From an uncultured Gammaproteobacteria bacterium (GTDB lineage: Bacteria > Pseudomonadota > Gammaproteobacteria > Arenicellales > JAANXG01), in NCBI GenBank assembly GCA_947258785.1, contig CAMYJT010000010.1, forward strand, positions 47,873 to 111,872: a stretch of 64,000 nucleotides of DNA, given 5' to 3'. The notes under the pieces are model-generated. The model was not told where the DNA came from, did no database searches, and saw nothing but the letters and a program-made list of their open reading frames with translations. The translations under genes and the position numbers were made by a program. This document shows, in pieces, positions 18,026 to 27,604 of the stretch. How positions within the stretch are numbered: the stretch's first letter is position 1; every line of letters starts with the position of its first letter.

Positions 18026-19096
18026 ATGCCGGTGCAATCGCCTCGTCAAACCCAGGGATTTTCACTCATCGAACTCATGGTGGCGATGGTGCTCGGACTG
18101 TTCGTCACCGGCGTAGTGATCACCGTGTTCGTCGGCGCCAATCGCTCCTTCGTGCTCGATCAGGAGATCGCGCGGATGCAGGAGAACGCGCGGTTCGCGA
18201 TGCGCACCCTGGCCACCGATCTGGCAATGGCCGGTTTCTGGGGACCGTTGTTGACCGCGGGAGGCATTAACACAACCACCCGCGACTGTGACGCGGACGA
18301 CACCGGCACCGAGTGCGAAGGGTTTTATGACGGCAGTGTCCTAAGCCTAACCGCAGACTGCGGGCCCGGCACCTTATCGCCGACCCCGCCGAAATGGGCG
18401 TACAGCGTGGGCAACTTCCTCGAGGTGGTCAAGCAGTCGTCGGCCGCCGATGCGGAGAGCAAGTTCGTATGCATCGACGCGGATGAGTTTCAAGCTGGTA
18501 CCGACATACTGACAATCAAGCGGGTTCAGGGTCAGCCGCTGGCCTCCACGCGCGCCGATAGCGACGACGACGGCAAAGTGTTCCTGCGCACCACCGGCGC
18601 TGCGGGCATGTTGTTGGTCTATGACCACTCGGACACCGCCTCGACCAGCGCCGACATCACCGACTGGGCCTATGTCACCCGCATCTACTATGTACGGAAC
18701 TACTTCGCACAGGCCGGTGACGAGGTACCCTCGCTGTTCCGCAAGACCCTGGGTGGGCCGGACGGCGACAACGCTATGCAGTTGGAAGCCGGCGGCATCG
18801 CGCCGGGCATTGAATACTTCCACGTCATGTTCGGCATCGATCAAGACGACAACGGCGTCGCCGATGCGTATGTCGCGCAGCCAACCGCGGCGGAGATGGC
18901 CAACGCCACCACCGCGCGCATCTATGTGCTGGCGCGAAGTACGAATCCAGATCCCGGGTACACGAATAGCAAGGTTTACAGTCTCGGCGACGTGACCAAG
19001 GACTACAGCGGCAATCCGGACAATTATCACCGACGGGTGTTCGCTACCACGGTCAAATTGCGCAACCAGGTGAACCGGATACTGCTCAGCTCATGA
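18026..19096 (+). CDS. pilW: Type IV pilus assembly protein PilW
   Basis: A 356-aa protein, 2 bases downstream of pilV. The prepilin signal is TQG-FSLIELMVAMVLGLFVTGVV with Glu5, then the PilW signature DQEIARMQENARFAMRTLATDLAMAGFWG. The rest is a beta-rich globular domain with paired cysteines. It acts with PilV and PilX at the pilus tip. Spacing and strand place it firmly in the same transcript. Confidence 0.92.
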   Translation: MPVQSPRQTQGFSLIELMVAMVLGLFVTGVVITVFVGANRSFVLDQEIARMQENARFAMRTLATDLAMAGFWGPLLTAGGINTTTRDCDADDTGTECEGFYDGSVLSLTADCGPGTLSPTPPKWAYSVGNFLEVVKQSSAADAESKFVCIDADEFQAGTDILTIKRVQGQPLASTRADSDDDGKVFLRTTGAAGMLLVYDHSDTASTSADITDWAYVTRIYYVRNYFAQAGDEVPSLFRKTLGGPDGDNAMQLEAGGIAPGIEYFHVMFGIDQDDNGVADAYVAQPTAAEMANATTARIYVLARSTNPDPGYTNSKVYSLGDVTKDYSGNPDNYHRRVFATTVKLRNQVNRILLSS

Positions 19097-19112
19097 GAGA
19101 CGGGGGTGAACA

Positions 19113-19634
19113 ATGATGCGTGACTATCGCCTGGCTGCCGGGCAACGCGGGGTAACCATGGCGGTGGCTCTGGTCATCCTGATCGGGGTCAGTGTTGTCA
19201 GCCTCTCGGCGTTGACCACCACCATGTGGGAGCTGGTGATGGCGGGCAGTGAGGAGGCCCGGATGAGCGCTTTTCACCGGGCCCAGAACGGGATCGATGC
19301 GGCGATCGTCAATTCCGGCAACTTTCCGGTCGGGGAGTCGGTCGGCTACCGCAACTGCACCAGCGGATTCGCCTCCAAGTACGATGAGACCTGCGACGAC
19401 AGTTCAGTCACCCTGCCGAGCACCTACGACGCGACGGACACCGAAGTCGCTGTGGTGGTGGTCGCTCCGGCGGACAATTGTCCGCCCCGCGTGATGTCCA
19501 CCAGCTGCGAGAATTTTACGGTGGCCTCGTTCTCGATCGACAGCCGTCACGACGCCACCGCGGCCCGCGGCGGGCGGGCCGATCTGATGCAGGGCTATCT
19601 GGTTCTGCTGCCGAAATTCCAACAGGGTGGCTAG
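19113..19634 (+). CDS. pilX: Type IV pilus assembly protein PilX
   Basis: A 173-aa protein with an N-terminal hydrophobic helix (QRGVTMAVALVILIGVSVVSLSAL) that lacks Glu5, as is common in PilX proteins, followed by the EEARMSAFHRAQNGIDAA pattern of the PilX N-terminal family. A globular C-terminal part carries two cysteine pairs. The predicted role is the minor pilin that couples the core complex to PilY1. GGGGGTGAACA precedes the ATG. Confidence 0.88.
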   Translation: MMRDYRLAAGQRGVTMAVALVILIGVSVVSLSALTTTMWELVMAGSEEARMSAFHRAQNGIDAAIVNSGNFPVGESVGYRNCTSGFASKYDETCDDSSVTLPSTYDATDTEVAVVVVAPADNCPPRVMSTSCENFTVASFSIDSRHDATAARGGRADLMQGYLVLLPKFQQGG

Positions 19635-19647
19635 CGGGGGAGCGATT

Positions 19648-22600
19648 ATGGCACAGTGCAAGCAAAACGCATTCAGATCTCTCCGGAACGCCGCACTGAG
19701 CGTTTTACTGGCGGTGTTGAGCGTCCAGGCCCCCGCCGACGACACCGACATCTATCTGAGCCCGCAGGCCTCCGCGGCGGGCACGCCGCTGGTGATGATC
19801 AGTCTCGACTGGCGGCCCAACCTCGGCTCGACGGTGTGCCAGGGCGGGGTGTGCCAGGATCTGATCGACGAAGGCTTCCTGGTACCGGATAACCCCAATC
19901 AGATCAGCTTCTTCGAGCTGCTCAAGGCGACGCTTAAAAAGGTCCTGGATCCCCTGGCGAAGGTCAAGGTGGGGCTGATGATGAACCACGACAGCCAGAA
20001 AAACTGCGACGGGCCCGACGAGACGGGCTGCAGCAACGGGGGCTATATGCTGGCCGGGTTCAAAGACACCGGCGACCAGGCGCAGCTCAGCGACTTCTAC
20101 GCTGCGCTGGACGCCATTCCGCTGCCCCACGGTAACGAATCCCACAAGTACCAGGGCCGGGAGTTGTTCTTCGAGCTGTTCCGCTTCCTCACCGGTCAGG
20201 GGGTTCACAATGCTCACAACGGTTGGAGAAATTTCGGGACCAAGAGTAATCGCAACATCGACGACCCGCTGGACACCCCACCGGATTCCGTCGCCGAGTT
20301 GAGCTGGGATCAGGCGATCGAGAGCGCTGGTAACTACCTGAGCCCGCTGCCCGCGGTCCCCAGTTGCTCCAAGATCTTCACCATCAACGTGATGTTCCAG
20401 GTCTCACAGCAGGACGACAGCGCCGACGGCGCCATTGCCGCGAGCAAGGCCGACGGCGGTATGGAACTGGACAACGGTGACTTCACGGAAATGATCGAGT
20501 ACCTGAACGACGTGGACCTGGCCGACGGCAGCTTCAATCCGGATCTGGACATCCCCGGTAAACAGAACGTGATTTCCTATTTCATCACCCCGAACAGCAA
20601 CACCACGACCGACGGCTATGCCAACGCCGGCGGCACCGGCAGCGCCCTGACCCTGTCCGAGGACCCCGAGGAGCTGTACAAGCTGTTCAACTCGGTATTT
20701 TCCGAGATCTTGAGCATCAGCACGACGCTGGTGTCGGCCTCGGTACCGGTAAACGTGTTCAACCGGGCCCAGGCGCTGGACGACGTGTTCATCTCGCTGT
20801 TCCAGGCCAATGCCAATTACGAACCGCAGTGGGTCGGCAATCTGAAGAAGCTCAAGGTGGGTGAAGACGGCAGCGGCAACAAGCGGCTCGAGGATGCGAA
20901 CAGTGACGCGGCGATCGATTTTGACGGGCGCATCAAGCACAGCGCCCTGACCTTGTGGACCCTCCCCGGAGACCTTCCCGACCCCGGTGACGACGATGAG
21001 TTTCAAATTGGCAAGGACGGGCGGACCGTCGACCGCGGCGGGGCCGGCGGGGTGTGTCCGGGTTTCCGGCCGGTACCCGGCAACTCGCCCGGCACCGCCA
21101 ATCCCACCGGAACGCCCACCCCGACCACCGCACGGCGGGTGTTCACGGAGCCCGACAGCTACACCAACGGCACGCCCGCCGACCTGCGGGCCTTCGAGGC
21201 CGACCAGACCACCGCGCAGGCACTGCTCACCACCAGCAACTACGCCGACGCTCTGTTCGAGGCGGTGATGGACTGCACGGGATGCAGCTACGACACCGCA
21301 TCCGGCGGTGACAAAAACCAGGCCAAGGACGAGGTCGAAGAGCTGGTCAAGTTCGCCCGGGGCATCGACACCGAGGACCAGGACGGCGACGGCAGCACTT
21401 CCGATGTGCGTCCCTGGTCCTTCGGGGACGCACTGCACTGGCGGCCCATTCCCATCAACTACGGGGCGCTCGGCTCCTACACCGAGGACAATCCCGACGT
21501 ACGGGTGGTGGTGGGCGCCAACGACGGATTCGTGCGCATGTTTCAGGGCGCCGACAACTCCGGCGTGGAACAGTGGGCCTTCGCCCCCCGGCTGGTCATC
21601 CCCGAGATGGTGAGGCTCAAACACAACAACAGCGGCACACCATTACACCCGTACCTGGTGGACGGTGAGCCGGCGCTGCTGACCATCGACACAAACGACG
21701 ATCACACGTTGAACCACGATGATGGCGACCAAGTGCTGCTGTATTTCGGGCTGCGCCGCAGCGGCAAGCACTATTACGCCTTGGACCTGAGCAATCCGGA
21801 CGATCCCCGGATGCTGTGGTCCATCGGTAATTCGAACACGGACTTCACCGAACTGGGGCAGACCTGGTCGAGGCCGCGGGTCGGCCGCATCCTGGTCGAC
21901 GCCGACGACAACGCAAGCACCTCGTCAGACGTCACCAGCCACTACGTGCTGGTCTTTGGAGCGGGCTACAACGGCGACGACGGCGGCGACGGCAGCGGCG
22001 ATCTCGGTAAGGACGAACGGGACGAAAACGGTTCGTTCGTGGGCGGCAACGACGACGAGGGCAACGCGGTGTTCGTGGTCGACGCCCTGACCGGCGAGCT
22101 GCTGTGGAAAGCGGTCAAGACCGCAGTCAACGAGAGCACGGGCCCAGTCAACGGGCAACCGCAGCTGTACAAACACACCGACCTGCACGATGCCATTCCG
22201 GCCACGGCGGCGCTGCTCGACACCGACGCCGACACCTATGCGGATCGGTTTTATGTGGGGGATACCGGTGGCGTGGTCTGGCGCGGCGACCTCTCCGGTC
22301 CGATTCGATCCGATTGGACATTGACACCGATCCTGTCCGTCGGCCGTCACTTCAGCAACACCAACGCCGCCGACCGCCGCTTCTTCCATCGTGTCGACTT
22401 CGTGCCCACACAGGATGAGTCCGGCGAATTCGACGCTATTGTTATCGGTTCCGGCGATCGTCCCTATCCCCTGGGTGAGAAGGTCGAAAACTACATCTAC
22501 ATGTACAAGGACTGGAACACGCTGAGCGGCGACCCACCGGGATCGCTGGCCACCCATGACGACCTCGCCGACTTGACCGACAACTGCCTCGACGACGATG

Positions 22601-23043
22601 ATTTCACCGACTGCACCGACGGCGACGCGGAGTCGAAGCTCGCGACCGGGTGGCGCGTCAAGCTCGAGAACTGCGCCGCCGGCAACACCGGCACTTGCGG
22701 CGAAAAGAGCCTCGCCTCGCCGCTGACCATTCACGGCACGATCTTCTTCACGACCTATCTGCCGCCCGATGCGGACAATCTGAACAGCTGTCAGCCGTCC
22801 GAGGGCACGGGCCTGTTCTACGCGATGTCACTGCACGAGACCACCCCGGTCATCAATTTCGATCTCACCAACGACACCAACGGAGTCACCCTGGAACGAT
22901 TCGAGAAGCTCAAGACGGGCGGCATTCCCAGTCAGCTCGTGCCCATCGGTGACCAGAGAATTATTCGAAGTGACCTACAGATCGAAGACGTCGGCGGGAA
23001 CTCCGGCGCCAAAACCTATTGGTACGAACGGTACTACCGGTGA
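19648..23043 (+). CDS. pilY1: PilY1-type pilus tip adhesin / biogenesis factor
   Basis: The ATG at 19648 follows a CGGGGGAGCG ribosome-binding site and gives 1131 aa with a signal peptide (cleavage near VQAPADD). The N-terminal half lacks the usual DxSxS (MIDAS) motif of a von Willebrand A domain at its expected position and shows LVMISLDWRPNLGS instead. The C-terminal half is the PilY1 beta-propeller (NDGFVRMFQGADNSGVEQWA; 'YFGLRRSGKHYYALDLSNPD'; 'GAGYNGDD') with a calcium-loop-like DTDADTYADRFYVGD. PilY1 sits at the pilus tip, counters PilT retraction in a calcium-dependent way and mediates adhesion and surface sensing. Confidence 0.92.
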   Translation: MAQCKQNAFRSLRNAALSVLLAVLSVQAPADDTDIYLSPQASAAGTPLVMISLDWRPNLGSTVCQGGVCQDLIDEGFLVPDNPNQISFFELLKATLKKVLDPLAKVKVGLMMNHDSQKNCDGPDETGCSNGGYMLAGFKDTGDQAQLSDFYAALDAIPLPHGNESHKYQGRELFFELFRFLTGQGVHNAHNGWRNFGTKSNRNIDDPLDTPPDSVAELSWDQAIESAGNYLSPLPAVPSCSKIFTINVMFQVSQQDDSADGAIAASKADGGMELDNGDFTEMIEYLNDVDLADGSFNPDLDIPGKQNVISYFITPNSNTTTDGYANAGGTGSALTLSEDPEELYKLFNSVFSEILSISTTLVSASVPVNVFNRAQALDDVFISLFQANANYEPQWVGNLKKLKVGEDGSGNKRLEDANSDAAIDFDGRIKHSALTLWTLPGDLPDPGDDDEFQIGKDGRTVDRGGAGGVCPGFRPVPGNSPGTANPTGTPTPTTARRVFTEPDSYTNGTPADLRAFEADQTTAQALLTTSNYADALFEAVMDCTGCSYDTASGGDKNQAKDEVEELVKFARGIDTEDQDGDGSTSDVRPWSFGDALHWRPIPINYGALGSYTEDNPDVRVVVGANDGFVRMFQGADNSGVEQWAFAPRLVIPEMVRLKHNNSGTPLHPYLVDGEPALLTIDTNDDHTLNHDDGDQVLLYFGLRRSGKHYYALDLSNPDDPRMLWSIGNSNTDFTELGQTWSRPRVGRILVDADDNASTSSDVTSHYVLVFGAGYNGDDGGDGSGDLGKDERDENGSFVGGNDDEGNAVFVVDALTGELLWKAVKTAVNESTGPVNGQPQLYKHTDLHDAIPATAALLDTDADTYADRFYVGDTGGVVWRGDLSGPIRSDWTLTPILSVGRHFSNTNAADRRFFHRVDFVPTQDESGEFDAIVIGSGDRPYPLGEKVENYIYMYKDWNTLSGDPPGSLATHDDLADLTDNCLDDDDFTDCTDGDAESKLATGWRVKLENCAAGNTGTCGEKSLASPLTIHGTIFFTTYLPPDADNLNSCQPSEGTGLFYAMSLHETTPVINFDLTNDTNGVTLERFEKLKTGGIPSQLVPIGDQRIIRSDLQIEDVGGNSGAKTYWYERYYR

Positions 23044-23447
23044 TGAACAAGCGAGCGGCAGCGACGTACACCCGACAGCGGGGCGTGACCCTGGCGGAGA
23101 TGATGACGGTGGTGATCCTTGTCGCAATTCTGACCGCCATCGCCGTGCCGAATTACAATGAGTTCGTGCAGCGATCGCGCCGCTCGGAGGCCCGGGAGGC
23201 GCTCACCAACTATGCGGCGCGCCAGGAGGAGTATTTTCTGGACAACAAGACCTACACCACCTCAGTGAGCGACCTCGCGCGCGACGGAACGACGGCGAAC
23301 GGTCATTTCACCATCACTATTCCGACGGCCTCGACAACGGCCTACACACTGCGCGCGACGGCGAGCGGTACACAGGCCAACGACGTCACCTGTAAGACCA
23401 TGAATCTTCTGTCGTCGGGGCAAAAGACCCCCACTGACTGCTGGTAG
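23043..23447 (+). CDS. pilE: Type IV pilin PilE
   Basis: The ATG at 23043 overlaps the pilY1 stop (TGATG). The 134-aa prepilin has a short basic leader, cleavage at QRG-VTLAEMMTVVILVAILTAIAVPNYNEF with Glu5, the 'ARQEEYFLDNKTYTT' segment typical of PilE, and a C-terminal disulfide loop (VTCKTM ... TDCW). In operons of this layout PilE is a minor pilin at the operon end rather than the major subunit. It closes the fimT-pilV-pilW-pilX-pilY1-pilE unit. Confidence 0.9.
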   Translation: MNKRAAATYTRQRGVTLAEMMTVVILVAILTAIAVPNYNEFVQRSRRSEAREALTNYAARQEEYFLDNKTYTTSVSDLARDGTTANGHFTITIPTASTTAYTLRATASGTQANDVTCKTMNLLSSGQKTPTDCW

Positions 23448-23499
23448 CTCAGGCGGTTCTCAGTCCACATATTGCATCAAGGCGCGACGCCGCCTATCG

Positions 23500-24435
23500 T
23501 CAATAGATCGTTGACCGGTCGGCAGGCGACTGCTCGATGCGGTCGGGCGGCCTTGGGGCACGTTTGATGTCGGTGGTGGGGTGGCGATCGGGCAGCCGGT
23601 CCATTCGAACGTCCGGCGGTCGTGTCCGGCTGTCTCCCGGGAGTTGATTGGGCGGCGTCCCGTTGGGGCCGTCATCGTCGTCACGGTCCTGGTCTTTGTC
23701 CAACAGTTTTTTCACCCCGTAGAGAATTATGGCTCCAGCCGCCGCGCCGCCCAGCACCTTGCCGACTCCACGGCCCGGCCGCTTGAACGAAAATTCCTCC
23801 CGCCACTGGAGGCGGTCGCGGATGGTCTCCGGCGACACCGGCCGCGGACCTGCCACCGCGCCGCTCGTAATGATCGCCTCCTGTTGCGGCCCGATGCGGA
23901 CGACGCCACCTGGGCTGCCGAACGACCGAGCCTGGACCGCGCCACTGAGCACGGTCAATTCGGTGTATTGGGGTGTGACATGGTAGTGATAGCGGGTCGA
24001 GTCCGCGTCGGTTTGCCCGCCACCGTGGGTGGTCTCGATCTGATGTTCACATTGCTCGCTGTCGCCGTACAGCAGGCCGTGCATCAGTGCGAAGACCCCG
24101 ATCCGGCACGGCCGGTCGCCGCCGTGAAATTCGATACGCGCCCCACTGCGGTCGCCGGTGCGTATGTGATCGTTGTTGGAAAGGGCGGTTGGTTTGTGCA
24201 CGCGCTCGTGATTCCGGAACACCTGCTTTCCGTCCGGAATGAGGGTCGCGATGTCGCCACTGCGGTCGAATCGGAAAAAACGGGGATCGGTGTGCGAACC
24301 CATTTCGACGTAGCCGAACCCTCCGCCCCGCTGACTTTCCCCCGATGATGCACAAGCGGAGAGGGCCACGGTGGTTATCAGCGTGAGTACGAAAATCGCG
24401 CGAGGTAAGAACACGGCGGAACCGCGAGACAGCAT
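23500..24435 (-). CDS. FecR-domain lipoprotein
   Basis: Two starts are possible. The ATG at 24435 (MLSRGSAVFL) has a GGGAG ribosome-binding site 5 bases upstream and yields 311 aa; the ATG at 24468 adds 11 residues. The signal peptide ends in the lipobox LSAC. A divergent FecR domain follows (about 45-205; 'LSNNDHIRTGDRSGARIEF', 'TELTVLSGAVQARSF'). A Gly/Ala hydrophobic segment lies at about 225-245, then a highly charged Asp/Arg/Pro tail of about 65 residues. It is divergent from a TPR-CHAT lipoprotein 174 bases away. The pairing of FecR and CHAT proteins suggests a common envelope function that is not yet defined. Confidence 0.75.
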   Translation of the reverse strand: MLSRGSAVFLPRAIFVLTLITTVALSACASSGESQRGGGFGYVEMGSHTDPRFFRFDRSGDIATLIPDGKQVFRNHERVHKPTALSNNDHIRTGDRSGARIEFHGGDRPCRIGVFALMHGLLYGDSEQCEHQIETTHGGGQTDADSTRYHYHVTPQYTELTVLSGAVQARSFGSPGGVVRIGPQQEAIITSGAVAGPRPVSPETIRDRLQWREEFSFKRPGRGVGKVLGGAAAGAIILYGVKKLLDKDQDRDDDDGPNGTPPNQLPGDSRTRPPDVRMDRLPDRHPTTDIKRAPRPPDRIEQSPADRSTIY

Positions 24436-24608
24436 GTCACTCCCGGCAAAGACTTGATGTTGATCCATGTCATTCCACCCGAATGGTGTTACTCTGCGCG
24501 CAGCGGCGGGGAAAGTCCACGCCTGCGATGGGTTACCGTTGACGACAGGTGATGGAGGTTTACGTTTCCCCGACAGACGGAAATCCCTATCTCGGCACTC
24601 GGTCACTG

Positions 24609-27419
24609 ATGGACGACAAATCGGCCTCGGCAACGATGTGTATCCTTGCCGGTTTGCTACTCGGGGCGTGCATCCCGACGCTGCACCTGCCCGCGGACGG
24701 GGACGCTAGCGGTCACCTCACCGCCGGTGATCAGGCCTTTGCCGCCGGCAACGTGGCGGGCGCGATCCGGATTTGGAACGTGGTACTCGATGAGGCGGGC
24801 GAGAGCAACGGGGCGGTCCGGCTCTTGGCACGCCTGGCGGATGCCGAAGAGGTGCTGGGGCGCTACGGTGCAGCGGAGACGTACGCGCGCCGCTGTCGTG
24901 AGCGGTCTGTTGCGGCCGGGTGGCCGAGTTGGTCGCTGCGTTGTGCGCTGACCCTCGGTAAGATCCAACGGCGCCGCGGTAACTACGATTCCGCGCTCGC
25001 GGTCCTCGCCCCCGCCCACGATGCTGCGCGGCGGGGCGTCGATGCGGGCTTGCGGAGTGATGCCGCCCGCAACCTGGGGGCGGTCTATCAGGACCTGCGA
25101 CAATCGGATCGGGCGCTCGAGCTGTACCGCACCGCCCTCGAGACGGCGCGGAAAGCGGGCCTGCGCCGGCAGACGATCAAGGCACTTAACAACATCGGCG
25201 GCGTGCATCGCCTGGCCGGACGCTACCGCGAGGCGCTAGCGGTCTTGCAGGAGGCCGTGGCGTTGGACGAGTCGTCCTCCGATGTCCTCGATCGGGCGAG
25301 GCTGCTCGGTAATCTGTGTCAGGTGTACGTCAACCTGTCGCAGCTCGACGAGGCAACCCGGCGCTGCCGGGCCGCCGCGCGTCTTGCCCGTCGCAGCGGG
25401 GCAGCGCCGATCCACGCCAGAATCTTGAACGACCACGCTGTGATATATGAACGGCGCGGGAATCTCTTGATCGCGAAGTGGTATTACCACCGATCCTATT
25501 CCTTGAGTGAACGCACCGGTGACGTGCCTGGTACGATCACGGCCCTGAATAATCTCGGTGAACTACAGGCGCAGCGCGGCCGCTGCGACGACGCAGTGGG
25601 CCTGCTCAATCGCGCCATGACACTTGCCTCGGGCAGCGGCCAAGAGGTGTTCCTGGGGTCCTTGCGGGGCAATCTGGGTTTGTGTTTTTTCCGGCGCAGC
25701 GATTACGACCGCGCGCTCGAACACTATAGCGCCGCGCTGGTCGCGCAGCAGCGGCAAAACAATCCGGAACAATTGTGGCGCACCTACGCCAACCTGAGTT
25801 TGACCTTGCAAGGCAAACAGAACCGGTCGGCGGCCATCGTGTTCGGAAAAAAGGCCGTGGCCATAATACAGGGGCTGCGCCGGAACGTGAGCGGGATTGA
25901 TCCTGACACCGCCAAGGCCTATCTCCGACACAAGACCGAGGTTTATCGCCACCTGGCGGACATGCTGATCAAACAGGAAAGAATTCTCGAGGCGCAGCTG
26001 GTCCTGGAGATGCTCAAGGATGAGGAGTACCGCTATTTCCTGCGCGGTGAAGAGGCACGGGGTCCGGAATCCGCAATCGGCCTGGATACCGTGGAGCGCA
26101 ACGCGGCCAACCCGCTGGAGCAAGACCTCGAACGGCTCGGCCAATACAGCCGGCAGGTCAGCGAACTGCGGCGCGCGAAGCGCGAGCGCGGGGGGCTCGA
26201 TGCGCAGGATCAGGCGGCGCTGGACGCCGCCATCGAGTGGCTTGGCACGTCGAATGAACGCGTGGCGGATGAGGTTACCGCGCTGGCCGCCGCACTGGCA
26301 GGCGCCGGACGCGGCAGGCTCGTCGCCGATCTGGATCTCGAGCGGCTCGACATCATCAAGCGGAACATCGCCAAGGCCCAGGACAGGGCGGTACTGATCT
26401 ACTACGTGTTGCTCGACGAACACCTACGTATCCTGGTTCACACACCGACCTCGCACGCCACCAGACAGATCGCCATTCCCCGTCAGGCGCTGACTGAGCT
26501 GATTGTCCAATTCTGGCGCAGCGTGCGAGACAGGCAGTCCGACCCCCTGCCGCTGGCCCGGCGCCTCAACGAGGTGCTGATCGATCCGGTGGCGGGATTT
26601 CTCACCGCCTATCGAGCGCAGACGCTGGTACTGTGGCTCGATGGGATACTGCGCTACATTCCCTTCGCGGCGCTGCACGACGGCGACAGTTATCTCGTCG
26701 AGAAATATGCCGTCGCCCGGTTCACGGCCGCCGCCAAATCGGCCCTGGGCGATGCACAGCCGCTGAGCTGGCGGGTGGCCGGACTGGGCGTCACCAAATC
26801 CCTGCGTGGGTTCGACCCGCTGCCAGCGGTCAAGCGCGAGCTGGATGGAATTGTCCTCGAAGAGGGCCGGGAGGACAGCGAGGGCTCGGTGCCCGGCAAG
26901 ATTTATCTAGACGAGCAGTTTACCGCAGACGCTTTGCGCGACGCCCTGGTACTCGGCTACCGGGTGATCCACATATCCAGTCACTTTGTACTTCAACCGG
27001 CAACCTTTGAGGAGTCGTTTCTCGTCCTCGGTGACGGCCAGACACTGCGGTTGGTGGATTTCCGGTCCGAACGCTACCTGCTCCGGGACGTGGATCTGAT
27101 GACCCTGTCGGCCTGTAACACCGGGCTGGATCAGCGCGCGGCGGGGACCGAGATCGAAGGTTTTGGCTCGCTCGTCCACCGACGCGGCGTCAAGGCGGTA
27201 GTCGCCACCCTGTGGAAGGTCCAGGACCAGAGTACCGCGCGGTTCATGCGCGAGATGTACCAGCTGCGTCGGCAAGGCGGTGGTGCAACGCTGGCGGAGG
27301 CTATCCGTTCGGTGCAGATGCGATTCATCAACCCGACCGGCACAGCGGCAGCGCCCGCCGGCGTGTACACCCACCCCTACTACTGGGCTCCCTTTGTCCT
27401 CATGGGGAACTGGATTTGA
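24609..27419 (+). CDS. TPR-repeat CHAT-domain protease, lipoprotein
   Basis: The ATG at 24609 places a lipobox (LLGAC) at the end of a short signal peptide; the ATG at 24552 would add 19 residues. The product is 936 aa. Some seven to nine tetratricopeptide repeats span about 40-420, recognised by recurring AL.LY..AL..A and 'ALNNLGELQAQRGRCDDAVG' patterns. A helical linker follows (about 430-600), then a CHAT domain (about 650-936) with LWLDGILRYIPFAALHDG, catalytic His792 in IHISSHF and catalytic Cys836 in LSACNTGL. CHAT proteins are caspase-like cysteine peptidases usually activated through their repeat domain. An outer-membrane or periplasmic lipoprotein form is inferred; substrates are unknown. 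Confidence 0.9.
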   Translation: MDDKSASATMCILAGLLLGACIPTLHLPADGDASGHLTAGDQAFAAGNVAGAIRIWNVVLDEAGESNGAVRLLARLADAEEVLGRYGAAETYARRCRERSVAAGWPSWSLRCALTLGKIQRRRGNYDSALAVLAPAHDAARRGVDAGLRSDAARNLGAVYQDLRQSDRALELYRTALETARKAGLRRQTIKALNNIGGVHRLAGRYREALAVLQEAVALDESSSDVLDRARLLGNLCQVYVNLSQLDEATRRCRAAARLARRSGAAPIHARILNDHAVIYERRGNLLIAKWYYHRSYSLSERTGDVPGTITALNNLGELQAQRGRCDDAVGLLNRAMTLASGSGQEVFLGSLRGNLGLCFFRRSDYDRALEHYSAALVAQQRQNNPEQLWRTYANLSLTLQGKQNRSAAIVFGKKAVAIIQGLRRNVSGIDPDTAKAYLRHKTEVYRHLADMLIKQERILEAQLVLEMLKDEEYRYFLRGEEARGPESAIGLDTVERNAANPLEQDLERLGQYSRQVSELRRAKRERGGLDAQDQAALDAAIEWLGTSNERVADEVTALAAALAGAGRGRLVADLDLERLDIIKRNIAKAQDRAVLIYYVLLDEHLRILVHTPTSHATRQIAIPRQALTELIVQFWRSVRDRQSDPLPLARRLNEVLIDPVAGFLTAYRAQTLVLWLDGILRYIPFAALHDGDSYLVEKYAVARFTAAAKSALGDAQPLSWRVAGLGVTKSLRGFDPLPAVKRELDGIVLEEGREDSEGSVPGKIYLDEQFTADALRDALVLGYRVIHISSHFVLQPATFEESFLVLGDGQTLRLVDFRSERYLLRDVDLMTLSACNTGLDQRAAGTEIEGFGSLVHRRGVKAVVATLWKVQDQSTARFMREMYQLRRQGGGATLAEAIRSVQMRFINPTGTAAAPAGVYTHPYYWAPFVLMGNWI

Positions 27420-27479
27420 GGTACTCGGCCGTCGGTAAAACGATCCGGGCGGTATTGAGGCGCGAGATTAACGGACATA

Positions 27480-27535
27480 GGGGTTGTGGTGTGATAATAA
27501 GTAATATTATAATATACTAATAATACGATGTGCAT
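27480..27535. promoter_or_regulatory. AT-rich patch, probable promoter region
   Basis: In a GC-rich background, the stretch around 27488-27530 is almost pure A/T (TAATATTATAATATACTAAT). It follows the CHAT gene and precedes a three-gene set of exported proteins. It probably holds their promoter; exact -35/-10 boxes cannot be fixed. Confidence 0.35.
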
Positions 27536-27604
27536 CTTAACGCCGCGGCCCGTCGTTGCTGCACGACCGGCCCGGCCCAAACCGGGTGTCACAGCCCAAT
27601 CGAA

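Noticed and set aside
20404..21624. 406-aa antisense frame inside pilY1
   Set aside because: It is a shadow of the high-GC pilY1 gene; the translation has no family features and the plus strand is clearly coding.
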